From: Apostichopus californicus
Lineage: Eukaryota > Echinodermata > Holothuroidea > Aspidochirotida > Stichopodidae
Reading direction: 5' to 3'
DNA: 20,300 bases
Assembly (NCBI GenBank): GCA_020650975.1
Contig: JAIPMN010004414.1
Span: 1-20,300, forward strand
Shown here piece by piece: positions 9,923 through 20,282 of this stretch (the first letter of the stretch is position 1; every line of letters starts with the position of its first letter). The translations under genes were made by a program, and so were the position numbers. The notes below the pieces were generated by a model, which was given only the letters and a program-made list of their open reading frames with translations, had not been told where the DNA came from and searched no databases.

Positions 9923-11200
9923 AAAACCGAAAGTCTAATCAACGTTGTTCAGTGATGCTTAGGTTCAAGAATCATTGTGAGAAGCATAACTTCTTTTATT
10001 ACCTTTTATATTGACTCACACGCAGAATATATTGATAAGTGCTAAACTATTGAACTTCTTTGTAATATTAATTTGAAATACTGATAAAAGTGTGTTCCTG
10101 TAACTGCCAATCACTGAACTGTAAATATGCTAACAAAAGGCCTTTATGTAACCACGCTGCACCCATACAGTATAGCTACCCTTTGCTACGAAACCGGAAC
10201 CAAACTACGATTAATAGGACATATGAAGTACACAATGACAACAGAAGGACTGCCAAACAAAGGGAACTGCCAGACTAATGGTATAGCCGAATAACACTGA
10301 GCCACGAATACACTAATAAAGAGTTATTTACTGTGCGGGGTCTTGTGACACTGTACAAATTTACATGTAAAACCAATTGGAATGTACTGTACAACTAGTG
10401 TACAGATAATATGTCTCCATGCCCAGGGTAATTGGATATATCTCAATACAACACAGTTTGCCTTTGATTAGAACAGCACTGAAAAAACCTTCAATTTACT
10501 TCCACTTATAAATGCATTATCATTAGTCCTCAGTCATACTAACTGATAAACATTTTTTCTGTCCAACTAAACAATGTGTATCTTTCTGGAAGTCAACACA
10601 ATTCTGGAGGTAAAAAAAATGGTATAAACCAAATGTTTTTTTTCTGGAGGTCTTGACCATTTATTAAAGTGGTTCCACATGATTAAGGAGTGTAAACTCA
10701 GACCCCTAGAGTTATCCTGCTTTGATCAATGCCACTAAATAATATCTGTGTTTTTTTTTGTGCACTTTTTGAACCGGTAAACTGTGCATTTGGTAACTTT
10801 TTCCCCCCTTCTGGGTGATAGGCCTCACATGAGTGGGTTGGGTTCATAGAAGAACCGTGTCAGTTATAACTAAAAATAATTGCAAACACAAAAAATCTCC
10901 AAACAAATGGAATTTAAGTGTGGTCTAAACGTGGAAGTGATAACTCCCACGAAGATCGCAAGATAACTGAAAGGATGACATTTGGCAATTAATTCTGAAA
11001 TTCATTTTGATTATTGATAGAACCATAAGAACAACTCTTCAATCAGTGCAGGTTGCAATTTAAAAAAGAAAAGAAAAACTTTTCACAGACAACTAGAGGT
11101 ACAGTATATAACAAACTGGCTAAACTATCCAGTCTACCACACCGGGTCATAGGTCAGCTCCTCACAAGCATTATTAAACTCAATATACAATCATATAAGG

Positions 11201-11382
11201 TTCACATCAGAATAGTTATAGGAAGGTAGGAAATTCCAAAACTTACTAGGTTTGTTTATTACGAGGGTTTATAACCTCAGCCCTCCCTTCTACCGTACCT
11301 AGCGTGAACTGGCAACCTTTTTAATATGTGCGCCCTCTATGTCCGGACCCTTACGATCAATGCCCTCCCTTGTCATTCTACC
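11201..11382 (-). repeat. Dispersed repeat family copy 5 (long)
   Basis: The plus-strand left end TTCACATCAGAATAGTTATA matches TTCACATCATAATAGTTATA at 11425. Both continue to AAACTTACT, TTTATTA(C/T)GAGGG-like sequence and beyond. The right half, in reverse complement, matches 2933-3040 (GGTAGAATGA, ATAGAGGGCGCACA, AAAAGGTTGCCAG). This copy has lost the GACAGGTAAG core. Copies 5 and 6 lie side by side, 42 bp apart, in the same orientation. Confidence 0.85.
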
Positions 11383-11424
11383 ATCTATAGTGGTTAGATG
11401 TTAGTTTTGAGCCTCGGATTTCTT

Positions 11425-11655
11425 TTCACATCATAATAGTTATATGTATAGGATGATAATCCCCAAAACTTACTGGTTTGGGGATTTATGAGGGACAATA
11501 CTTACCTGTCTCCCACTCCACAACTGTACTTTCCTATCTACTTAACTACACAGTGGAACCTTTTCTACCTAACTAGACATTGGAACGTTTTAGCACTGCG
11601 CCCTCGCTCCCTTGGCACCACCAACTTACACCTCCTTCCAAATCTATCATTCAGG
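11425..11655 (-). repeat. Dispersed repeat family copy 6 (long)
   Basis: It shares its left end with copy 5 and has the intact core GGGAGACAGGTAAGTATTG on the minus strand at about 11495-11513. To the right are AGGTAGAAAAGGTTCC, GTTAAGTAGATAGGAAAG and GGGCGCAGTGCTAAAACGTT in minus-strand reading. The right boundary is approximate. The plus-strand open frame across it resembles the one across copy 4 only because both cross the repeat. Confidence 0.8.
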
Positions 11656-12673
11656 AATAACGCTACGTATTTTCATCAGCAAAATTTGCTTTAATGGTTT
11701 TCGATTTTATTTTGTGTGTAGGAAGGTATACTGTCCTTACATGTGCAACTTTTCATATATTACTTTTAAACTATGAACAAGAACACAAGTTTGCCTAAAG
11801 TCATCTACTTCGGAAAAGGGTTTTAATGAACCCTTTTTTTGCTAGATGCTGACCAAGGTTACTGCCAGTAAAATGGCCAAGATTGCTATACACATGTAGT
11901 TCAACCTGTAACCATTTACTTCAGATCTGTGAGACAAAATTGTCTTTTTAATAAGAGAGATGATATCGAAGACAGATATTAAAACAGAACACAACTAGAC
12001 TAGACTCATTCCTGTCAAGGTGATACAGTACTGTAGGTGATCGAATATCATTTTCATGTTTCTAGCAACCCTATGAAAGTTTACAACTTAAGAGATTATG
12101 CATTACCTACACTGAGTTTTACAGAACAACTATATTCTATATTTGAAAATTATGTTGATTCCATGAGGTGCAAGCAGGGCCAAAACTGACCAGGAAGAAG
12201 AAACAATGCTTGCGAGAGCAAAGAGATTTATAGGACAGGGATATAGACACAATGACCTCACAAGGACCTGCATACTACCAGCATATAGCAATCCAGCCTT
12301 ATATCCTCTCTCCTTGCTTCCTGAAGCTTAAAATCTTAAGGTGATTAGAGACGTTAAAATAATCACAACAATGTTAAGCAGCTTTGCTAAGAATGATATC
12401 AGGTAGTTTTATCCTCGCAACAAAAATACTGAAAGTTATTAATCTTGACTTTTGCCCTCGTGATAACTCTTGCACACAAGGTTCCCACAGAGTAATACCG
12501 AAGCGAACACCGACTACTGATATCGTTAAACGAAGGACACAAAGGGACATTGACGAGGTCTTACTCAATGCAGAGGAGAATTGCCCTGACATTTGGGAAA
12601 GATTCCTAGCGGAATGAAAAATTAGCAAAACCTTGTATGTAGAGAGGAAATTATTTTCAGAATGAGATATTAC

Positions 12674-12750
12674 CTTCATGTAAGATGCGTTGACATAATC
12701 TGAAAAGTTGTCGTCATCAATGATATCTAGAACCACTCTATATTCATCGT
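12674..12750 (-). CDS. PTP-domain exon, 77 bp: YDEYRVVL to DYVNASYMK
   Basis: The acceptor is a strong pyrimidine tract ending TCTTAACAG, and the donor is AAG|GTAATA. The first two bases (AC) complete the Tyr codon begun with T in the upstream exon, giving Y-D-E-Y-R-V-V-L. The exon then reads through an acidic loop (IIDDDNFS) to DYVNASYMK and ends in phase 0. DY(I/V)NAS is one of the most conserved PTP blocks and lies in the core sheet next to the active site. Val replaces the usual Ile, a mild change. The run of Asp in the loop before it is a little longer than usual. Plus-strand open frames overlapping this exon are shadows of it. Phase and homology both support these exact boundaries. Confidence 0.93.
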
Positions 12751-13443
12751 CTGTTAAGAGAGGAAAGGGAAAGAAACATTCCATTAATTGCATGATTTCA
12801 ATCATGCTAAGACATATATATATGGATCCTGAAATATTAACCGAAGAGGAAGAAGAGTTGAGACGAATAAACGTCACAGAGGTTTCTCTTGGAGGTTCAT
12901 TTAAGACCCTGGTATTCAAACTGGGGCTTGTGCAACCCTTCGTACTGTAGGGTTACCAAAATGATTTGGCGGCATGCCAAAAAAATTTCAAGATTGTTAC
13001 CAGTAGATTTCTACCTCAGAATTCACAGACATGATCCCAGGGCTTTAAAAGAGGCAACAAGCAGTGAAAATCTAGCAAAATGGCAGAGGGAAAAGTTTCC
13101 TCGAAATGAAACGATAACAATGTTAACCTTTTCACCCTACTACAAACTGGTTTATACAAAATTTATAATTTTTTTTTTATGGCCTACTTTAACATGCATG
13201 CCTGGTTTATTGTAGTTACGATTTCACATCAATTTGTCATTGAAGAAACTCAAGAGAATAATTTGATAATCATTACACCAATAACGACTGTGAAAAAGCA
13301 CTTACTTGGTAATGTTTTACTTTCTGAGATGAATTAGTAATTACATCATTATATAATCATAAACAAGAGGTTGTTAAATCACTAATTATCCTGAGTATGT
13401 ATATATCGATTACATACAGTTGATGGGAATGAGATGAGGTGAT

Positions 13444-13482
13444 GGGGTGGGATGGGGGGGGGAGGAGTTGGGATAGGGAGGG
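13444..13482 (+). other. G-rich tract
   Basis: Several G runs, the longest of 9 (13454-13462), are spaced by A and T. It lies in the intron between the 77- and 88-bp exons. Confidence 0.7.
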
Positions 13483-14068
13483 ACTGCTGAAAATGCTATC
13501 CTAGCCTTTTAATGCAGATTTGACTACTCCTGCCATCTTCTAACATGTGTAACAAATTTCATGATAAACATCAATTGGTCAATTTCAGGATTTAAAGATT
13601 GGGTTGACATTAAGCAAACAATAAATAGTTACATCATCATGAGGGGTGGTTGTATTGAGTGTACTCTTTGCCTTTGAAACCACAAATATACTCTGTTTGA
13701 ATGGTATCCTTTGGTTTCATGTTTTGCATAAACAGTTTATACCATTCACCAGGGAGGGGTTGAATTAAACCATCCTACATGCATTGCTCTGTGACAACGC
13801 TATTTAGGGATCGAGTGATTTAAACAATAGGTTCAACATTGTAATGAACAACATATTAAAAGTAGGCCAAAAAAAAAACAGGCATCGACAATTATTGACA
13901 TATTTCACTGTTGTTCCAGTTGTTTAGAGTATCTTCATACTACAGTAGTAACTACTGTAACGTAATATATTGATTTACTTCTGAATGACCTGTAAAATTT
14001 GATCTAACCTAGATATCAGTTAACTGCACACAGTGGTGGCACCAGCCAGCAGCTGATCTGTTATGGCT

Positions 14069-14105
14069 GGGGGGGGGGAGGGGGTGGGGGGTGGGGGCAA
14101 GGGGG
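14069..14105 (+). other. Long G-rich tract
   Basis: Runs of 11, 5, 6, 5 and 5 G are separated by single T or A breaks and one CAA. It fits a strong quadruplex motif and lies about 240 bp from the donor-bearing tandem array. Confidence 0.8.
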
Positions 14106-14344
14106 AAATCTGGGGTCTCCTCATGTCCCCCTCCCATAGCACCACTACTGACTGCACAGCTAGTTAATACAGAAATCCTTTTCACATCTGTATGATTAAT
14201 GTGCGGTATCTGCTTAGTAATGACTCTGTAATCTATCCAATTTCATTCTGCACTGTAAGTCCACACAATGTTTTACCCTACATAGAATAATGTCAGTCAG
14301 TCTGAGCCATACCAGCTAATGTTTGTCCCCGAAACATTCCTCAG

Positions 14345-15016
14345 AAGTAAAGTATACACAATGGAAGTATGTTGTGATGTTAGTGTAGGTACTTACAAGC
14401 TATAATATTTCTATTTTGATCCCTATCAAACGAGGTAAAGTATACACAATGGAAGTATGTTGTGATGATATTGTAGGTACCTACAAGCTATAATATTTCT
14501 ATTTGGATCCCTATCAAATGATGTATACACAATGGAAGTATGTTGTGATGATAGTGTAGACCACTTACAAGCTATAATATTTCTATTTGGATCCCTATCA
14601 AATGAGGTAAAGTATACACAATGGAAGTATGTTGTGATGATATTGTAGGTACCTACAAGCTATAATATTTCTATTTGGATCCCTATCAAATGATGTATAC
14701 ACAATGGAAGTATGTTGTGATGATAGTGTAGGTACTTACAAGCTATAATATTTCTATTTGGATCCCTATCAAATGAGGTAAAGTATACACAATGGAAGTA
14801 TGTTGTGATGATAGTGTAGGTACTTACAAGCTATAATATTTCTATTTTGATCCCTAACAGATGAGGTAATGTACACAATGGAAGTATGTTGTGATGATAG
14901 TGTAGGTACTTACAAGCTATAATATTTCAATTCTGATCCCTATCAAATGAAGTAAAGCATACACAATGGAAGTATGTTGTAATGATAGTGTAGGTACTTA
15001 CAAGCTATAATATTTC
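14345..15016 (-). repeat. Eight-copy tandem array (83-89 bp units) that includes the PTP exon end and splice donor
   Basis: The plus-strand landmark GTATACACAATGGAAG (or a close variant) recurs near 14352, 14440, 14523, 14612, 14695, 14783, 14871 and 14957. Each landmark is followed, 39-40 bases on in most copies, by ACTTACAAGCTATAATATTT. On the minus strand that second block is the 3' tail of the 88-bp exon with its GTAAGT donor. The copy nearest 15002 is the real exon-intron junction; the others lie in the intron. Units of about 88 and 83 bp alternate between 14440 and 14783, so part of the array grew by duplicating a dimer of about 172 bp. Divergence between copies is a few per cent by eye, so the expansion looks recent. 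Confidence 0.95.
14391..15001 (-). promoter_or_regulatory. Series of 5' splice donors: one real, seven decoys
   Basis: The real donor GTAAGT occupies 15001-14996. Copies of the same donor with the same exon-side bases (ATAGCTT) are centred near 14910, 14824, 14736, 14653, 14565, 14481 and 14393. Five of the decoys are GTAAGT; those at 14651-14656 and 14479-14484 are GTAGGT. Reading on past the real donor in the coding frame gives 19 extra codons and then TGA at 14945-14943, before the next decoy. Any decoy use would therefore truncate the protein just after the KNRY motif. That the decoys are used or matter is inference. Confidence 0.6.
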
Positions 15017-15089
15017 GATAACGGTTCTTCTGTTTGTTCTCACTTTTCAATGCCACAGTGGCTGCCTGGGTTAAGTCTTGAGGCAAACT
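15002..15089 (-). CDS. PTP-domain exon, 88 bp: start of the catalytic domain with the KNRY phosphotyrosine loop
   Basis: On the minus strand the exon follows the acceptor TTTTTCCAG and ends at donor T|GTAAGT. It reads from phase 0 as SLPQDLTQ, then AATVALKSEN, then KQKNRYRNIIA, plus one base (T) of a split Tyr codon finished by AC of the next exon. This matches the opening of PTP catalytic domains, where LP precedes a helix and the N-x-x-KNRY motif. An Asn falls where PTP1B has Asp48 (KNRYRN rather than KNRYRD), a common state in receptor PTPs. An 88-bp exon at this place agrees with the layout I recall for vertebrate receptor PTP genes. The last 15 bases and the donor also form one end of the tandem array that fills the adjoining intron. 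The preceding exon, expected to encode the juxtamembrane segment, was not found. Confidence 0.92.
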
Positions 15090-15992
15090 CTGGAAAAATC
15101 AAAAAAGCATAAAATTGATTAAAAAAAGTATATATATTATGAATTACTAATATTGCATAAATTTGTGTAACATAAAAAATTATGAAAGCTCCGAAATATA
15201 TTGTTTGACCACGACCGTTACAGTATTATACTGGAAACATTTGGCAAGTTTGGTAGTTAGACGTGGAGGCCATGACACTAACACAATACATTTTATACAT
15301 TAATGACACTACTTTTAAGAGGCTCAGAGGGCATTACCGAAATATGACCATGGCTTTCCTGGTTTCCTGGTCTTATGTTTAACCGTAGAAGTGCAATCAA
15401 AACACTTGTATGATCAAGAGGATACTGCTGTATCTTCAGTTCATGCAACATTTTGCGATGACTTTGTCACAACCCGGTGGTTACACAGTACCATCCAGAT
15501 TGGTTTTTTCAAACTTTTAGGGGGAAAAGAAAATGAGCTGCAAAGGTTCTTCTAAGCTTTACTCCAACCAAATTATACCAGGAATAAATCAAACTAGATG
15601 AAAAAAACTTCAAATTGTAACCCAACAAGAAATAATCTTTAAAATATAAAATTAAGAGCATTATCAGGAATAAAATTTAGGTCTTCAAATTTAAATGTGG
15701 CAACTTTGTCGGCTCTGAATCTGGTCTCATACATACTTTGAAAATGCATATTCATGCTTTGAAAACTGCTATACTCTATGTATATATTCTGTATCTTTGC
15801 TATTGTATCAGAACAATTTGTCCATTTGTGTAGTACTTTTCGATACTGAATAAATACTTCCTTGACTATATACTTAATGGTCAGGACACATCAATTTTGC
15901 AATACATTTATTAATAACTCATTAATAACACGTGTGAATAAGTAAATCAGGTCAGGTTTTTTGGTTTCAGTTTTTGCTTACATATTTTATCT

Positions 15993-16006
15993 GGGGGGGG
16001 GGGGGG
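15993..16006 (+). repeat. G14 homopolymer
   Basis: This is an uninterrupted run of 14 G on the plus strand. Homopolymers of this length are prone to length error in sequencing and assembly. Confidence 0.9.
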
Positions 16007-16212
16007 CTTGATATTGTTACATACAGGGGAATATCCAATTATGACTGAATACAACAGCTTGTTAAGACTGGCACAAAGTTTAAAACCGATTTGTCTTTTT
16101 TTATCGGTTCTTCACACTTAAAAGCTTCAACTGATGCGCATGAAGTATCCTACTGTGAAGCGTATTCTAGTTTGATATGGTTATTACTATTTCACGCTCG
16201 GTTCGCGTTATC

Positions 16213-16263
16213 AGTGTAAGGCCCGGCTTACCGTTCCCGAACTATCAAAATAAGCCTTACACT
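16213..16263. repeat. Inverted repeat, 10-bp arms
   Basis: AGTGTAAGGC at 16213-16222 is the exact reverse complement of 16254-16263. An inner pair, GGCTTA at 16225-16230 and TAAGCC at 16251-16256, could compete with it. The stretch is more GC-rich than its surroundings. No function is recognised. Confidence 0.7.
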
Positions 16264-16936
16264 ACCAGTACTGTCTCAATGTTTGTTAAATCTATGATAA
16301 AACCATGCAAACAGTTGAAACACAGGTTTAATGTTTGCATCGATCGGGTTCCATGAACTACATGATGGACAGAACGCTTGCATGCTGTTACTCGAGTTTC
16401 ACGCCTGCAGTGTGCGGCGATCATCAGACAACTGGACGTAAACAGTCGTGTATGTGACCTGATTTCTTCCTCTTTCAGGTTCCATACGTACTTTGACAGT
16501 TTTCTTTTTCTTTTTAGTACTCTTCGTGTATGAGAGAATTTGTGTGGTTTTTTATTTCTGTTTCAAGGGTTCTACTGAAATGCCGATATATACGACTTAA
16601 GATTCTGTGTCTGATGTGACTTGGGCTTTATATACTATTGCGCTGGTTAAAACATTAGCCAAACATAAGCTGGGAGATAGTTAAGGAATCGAACACACAC
16701 AAATGTGAATCGGGCCAGTGCAACTTCAGTGTAGAAGAAAACCTGGCAAACTTGCATACCGAGGACAGTATAAACAAAAAACATCATCATCATCTCAAAG
16801 TGTTGCCATGGCAACAAACCGCCCCATGGTGCTAGGAAGAAATAAGATCACATACACAACTGTTTTTTATGATCACAGCACACTGCAGGCTTGAAACTTG
16901 AGTAACAACATGCTGTAAGTTACCAAATAGGTATAC

Positions 16937-16966
16937 TATATTATATATGAATTTATATATAATATA
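16937..16966. repeat. AT-only hairpin, 12-bp perfect arms
   Basis: TATATTATATAT at 16937-16948 and ATATATAATATA at 16955-16966 are exact reverse complements around a GAATTT loop. Low-complexity AT sequence makes such pairs common by chance. Confidence 0.7.
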
Positions 16967-19900
16967 AAGAAATTCCACGTTTACTTCAAAAGAAAATATT
17001 ATTAAAGAAAAGCAGAGAAATAAGATATGACTCAAAATTTAAAAATACGGAGTATTGTTTTGGGAAATATATTGGAATTTTGGTCCCCTGGGATCTTTGT
17101 CAGCAATACTGCCGAATAAAAAGTACAAAATGTAACACAATGAAAGTATGACGCTAGAGTAAGTGTAAGTTGCATTGATGGAATTAGAACCAAGTAAACC
17201 ATGACTACCTGTATACAGGAAACGGATTAAGGAGCAAAGAACGGATTACATTTGTTTGAAGAACTGATAGTTGTTAAGTGGTCCCAAGTCTTTGTTGAGG
17301 GCGGTGATGTGAGACTTAAAGGAATTTTGAAGTGGCAGTCTATTGGGTATATGAACAAAACCCCATAATTTCTTCATCCCCACAGTCCTAGTTCAGGGAT
17401 TTTTCGTCATATGACTCAGGAGAAGTGAATTTTTGAACCTCGCGCCAACCTAATCTAATATATTTTGAACAGTGGAGAACGATGAGCGACTGTGAAATCA
17501 TCACGGCACTTGATTGCAGGAAGGCTGCAGGAAGCTATCATTAGCAAGCTACACTGTAGCAAGGAAAGTTAATGTTTTTTAAAGTAAAACAGAATTTATT
17601 AATTTCCAGGTGAAATATCAAGTTTGGAATCTTTTAGAGAGGTAAACATTCCAGAATTGCCTAAATAGTTCTTCTTCATAATATGTTGTTCAGATATTTG
17701 TTATTTGAGAGATGTTTTGAATCACAGCCGTACATGAAGTCTGTACACATTCCTGTGAGCGTATCAAGGCCAAGTGTAGCTCGTGAGATCTGATCGAGTC
17801 TGACCAATGTGCCGCACTGACGTCACGTCTCGATGTAAGTCAGTGTTAGATTCAAATTTTCTGGCAGGACGGGCCAACATTTCAAGGACTCTATCACAGA
17901 AACTAAAATTCATCACAGTGCAAGACTTACAAGGGCCATACAAAGACAAAAAATGATGTGACCAGAAGGACTGGATCCCATTTTTCACTAAAAAATGCCT
18001 ATAATACGAAAGATCCAATCGATATTTTATGTTTACCTTCAGTAGCGGATTTGAAGCTCTAGGCAATTAAAATACATTTAAGGTTTTTGAGAGAATGATA
18101 TGTGCGTGTGCATATATTTTCAATATAAAGACACACATTGTTACAGTACAATTTAAAAGAGGAAGCTTGTACCTCACTAAGCCCCCATACCGACCTTTTT
18201 TAAGTTTGTTTTCTCAGCCTTAAAATGGTTATTTAATACTTTTTAGTACCTTTTTGCTATTTTAACAGAAGCCTTCAATAGAGCAATTTTTCCTTTGTAT
18301 TATTCACAGGTGACTCATGAAAACTACAATAGAAGATTTGTTGGTATAACAACAACAACAGCTGGTTGTTATGCAAGTGAATGAGTTTGCAACTACTGTG
18401 AACATTCACACATACACACCATCCAGTCAGCATACTTTAGCTAGGGAACAAAGAGATAACTTATCCAGCATTACAGAGCAAACTGCTATTCCAAAAAAAA
18501 TGGGCAAATTGCTAGATACAAATATAAACATGTAGGTGGCATACTCCTATTAGAGTCTATATCCATCCGCCCGATTGTTCTCCTTCAGGAAAAGTGCCAA
18601 AAGGCAGCAGGAGAACATCTTATTGACCTGTTATCAATCATGATCTGGTTTTTAGTGGCTAGCATGTTAAAGAGCATGAATGGAAGTACACGTGAGTAAA
18701 TTGAGGCAATTTTTAGACCCCTTTTAATAGGCCTCCCAGGAGCAGCATACAAAAATTGTTCACTACTGAGTGAATAGGTTTGTTTATAAAAATCTGCGTG
18801 GTCATGATACGGAAACTTGATGGTGCCATGAAAAGCCAACTTGTCAGCTATCCGGTGATGGGTAGCGTTTAGCTGGTGAGAACTTCTATCTAGACTAAGA
18901 GACCACATTACTTTTGTGATTTAGTGTGTAAGTCAATGGGGCTTTTAATGGGTACACGTATGCTACCTGTACTGTACAGTATAGGCCTAGAACGGTAAAG
19001 CAGTTTGTGTCCAAAGAAACGATGATAGTATTTTGTAGGAGACCAGATTCAGAGCCGCCGAAACTGCTACACAAAATCTAAACACTGAATTATTCCCTGA
19101 GAAGTGATAAAAGTTTTGACCACTGAGAGAAGTTCAGTTTTTTTTTGCTTTTTTAGCTACATTAAAGAAATAAGTAGATCAATTCAAAAATTTGTTTCAA
19201 GTTTATGTAACTACTGTATATATATACTGTAAAAAATGGATGCATTTCATACATATTATCACTCACAAGACAACTGGCAATATACTGTGTACACCCAATG
19301 TGTACCAAGGCCAGGCCAGGCCTAGTATTTCACAAAAGTTGAAGACTCATATACTAAAAATCTTTAAATATCTACTTTAGATATAGCTTTGGCTGGCTAA
19401 AATCAAGTTCTCAGTGGTATTTACTATTTTTTCCTGAATTACAGCACACATTGATTACTGTACATGTTCAGGCTCATGGGGGCCAGCCAAAAAATGCTGA
19501 AATTACCAATATCTGACAACCTAAATCCAATTATCGTCTGATATTGTTATTTGAACAAATAAAAATCCCTTAGAGCTTAAACATTACAAATATGGCATTA
19601 GATTGCCACAAAAAAAAGTCAAGTTTTTGTGAACCAACAGTATCGGTAATGAAAGACTTTACCGATACCGCTATTAGCGCCCATACTGCCACAATCTACC
19701 CACAGAGCATACCGATAGCCAGTGTGCTGCGAATTGTTCGGAAAAATCCCAACGAATGAAAATGGGAGATTCCAGTCTTGTCAAAATAATGAAAGATCTA
19801 TCAAACTGTTGGAAGGGACAAAACAAAATTCCGACAAAGCTTTGAGGTTAGTTGAGTCTAGTCTATTTCAAAAGGCTATTTTTAAGTGATTACATTGCAT

Positions 19901-20282
19901 GAATACCATTGAACGAGGCAAGAACAGGGAGCCAGTTTACATAAGTTACAATGCACCATTCTACTCGAAAATCGAAACTCACTGAAGCGTAAATAATATG
20001 CAAACATACAGCGCTTGCCTTTTGTGAAAGTCAGCAATCTAGCCAGACACTTTTCTTTGGTACCTGAATTCACATCAAGGCTACAGTATAGTATAGAGAC
20101 CAGCCGAGTCATTCAAGGTGTAGTTGTTTGTGTTTCTTTTGTGAGTACTAATTAGATTGCATTACGTGACAACAAGTCTCTGTGTATTGGAGGTCATGTT
20201 ATGCCACTATAGCCTTCGGTATGATGGGAGGTATATACAGTACACCAGTACTGTAAATGGATCATGCATAGGCCTAGGAGGC

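Larger units (their letters stand above)
5370..12673 (-). other. Long intron between the 77-bp and 37-bp PTP exons
   Basis: The 7304-bp intron holds most of the repeats in the window: two minisatellites, the 96-bp palindrome, copies 4-6 of the dispersed family, and G-rich tracts at 6191 and 7087. A 13-bp direct repeat GTTCCACCCAGAG lies at 6486-6511, and a TAATTCTTAATTT-like low-complexity stretch at 6300-6350. A plus-strand open stretch at 12384-12617 is discussed among the findings. Confidence 0.85.
12751..15001 (-). other. Intron between the 88-bp and 77-bp PTP exons
   Basis: This 2251-bp intron runs from the donor at 15001 to the acceptor at 12751. Its first 660 bases in transcript order are the donor-bearing tandem array. 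G-rich tracts follow at 14069 and 13444. A short inverted repeat TACAGTAG...CTACTGTA lies near 13940. Confidence 0.85.
3147..15089 (-). other. Partial split gene: receptor-type-like protein tyrosine phosphatase, N-terminal half of the catalytic domain
   Basis: Four minus-strand exons (15089-15002, 12750-12674, 5369-5333, 3373-3147) total 429 nt and join without a stop into 143 codons. Seen in order: NKQKNRYRNI (about residues 18-27), a Y-D-E-Y-R-V-V-L stretch, DYVNASYM, YIASQGP, DFWRMVW and KCLHYW. These are the conserved blocks of classical PTP domains, which hydrolyse phosphotyrosine in proteins. The Tyr of KNRY, equivalent to Tyr46 of PTP1B, packs on the substrate ring and is usually lost in inactive D2 domains. 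This therefore looks like a D1 or single catalytic domain. The WPD loop and HCSAGxGRTG P-loop lie outside the window, so activity cannot be judged. Receptor status is inferred from the exon layout; no transmembrane segment was identified. Introns are about 2.25, 7.3 and 1.96 kb. Confidence 0.93.

Noticed and set aside
12374..12919. 181-codon minus-strand open frame
   Set aside because: It is only partly real. The true coding part is the 77-bp exon 12750-12674; the rest runs through both splice sites into intron.
14391..15016. CRISPR-like array of repeats and spacers
   Set aside because: The whole unit is repeated, including the supposed spacers, and the setting is a spliced animal gene. It is a minisatellite.
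16229..16300. Minus-strand donor-like GTAAGC at about 16231 as a PTP exon end
   Set aside because: The upstream sequence has stops in the compatible frames and no PTP or receptor similarity. The site falls inside a short inverted repeat.
17931..17987. Possible 57-bp minus-strand exon encoding a hydrophobic stretch (VLLVTSFFVFVWP), acceptor TTTTTTAG and donor CTT|GTAAGT, as the receptor transmembrane exon
   Set aside because: The hydrophobic run is only about 13 residues. The exit phase does not join the phase-0 start of the 88-bp exon, and there is no homology support.
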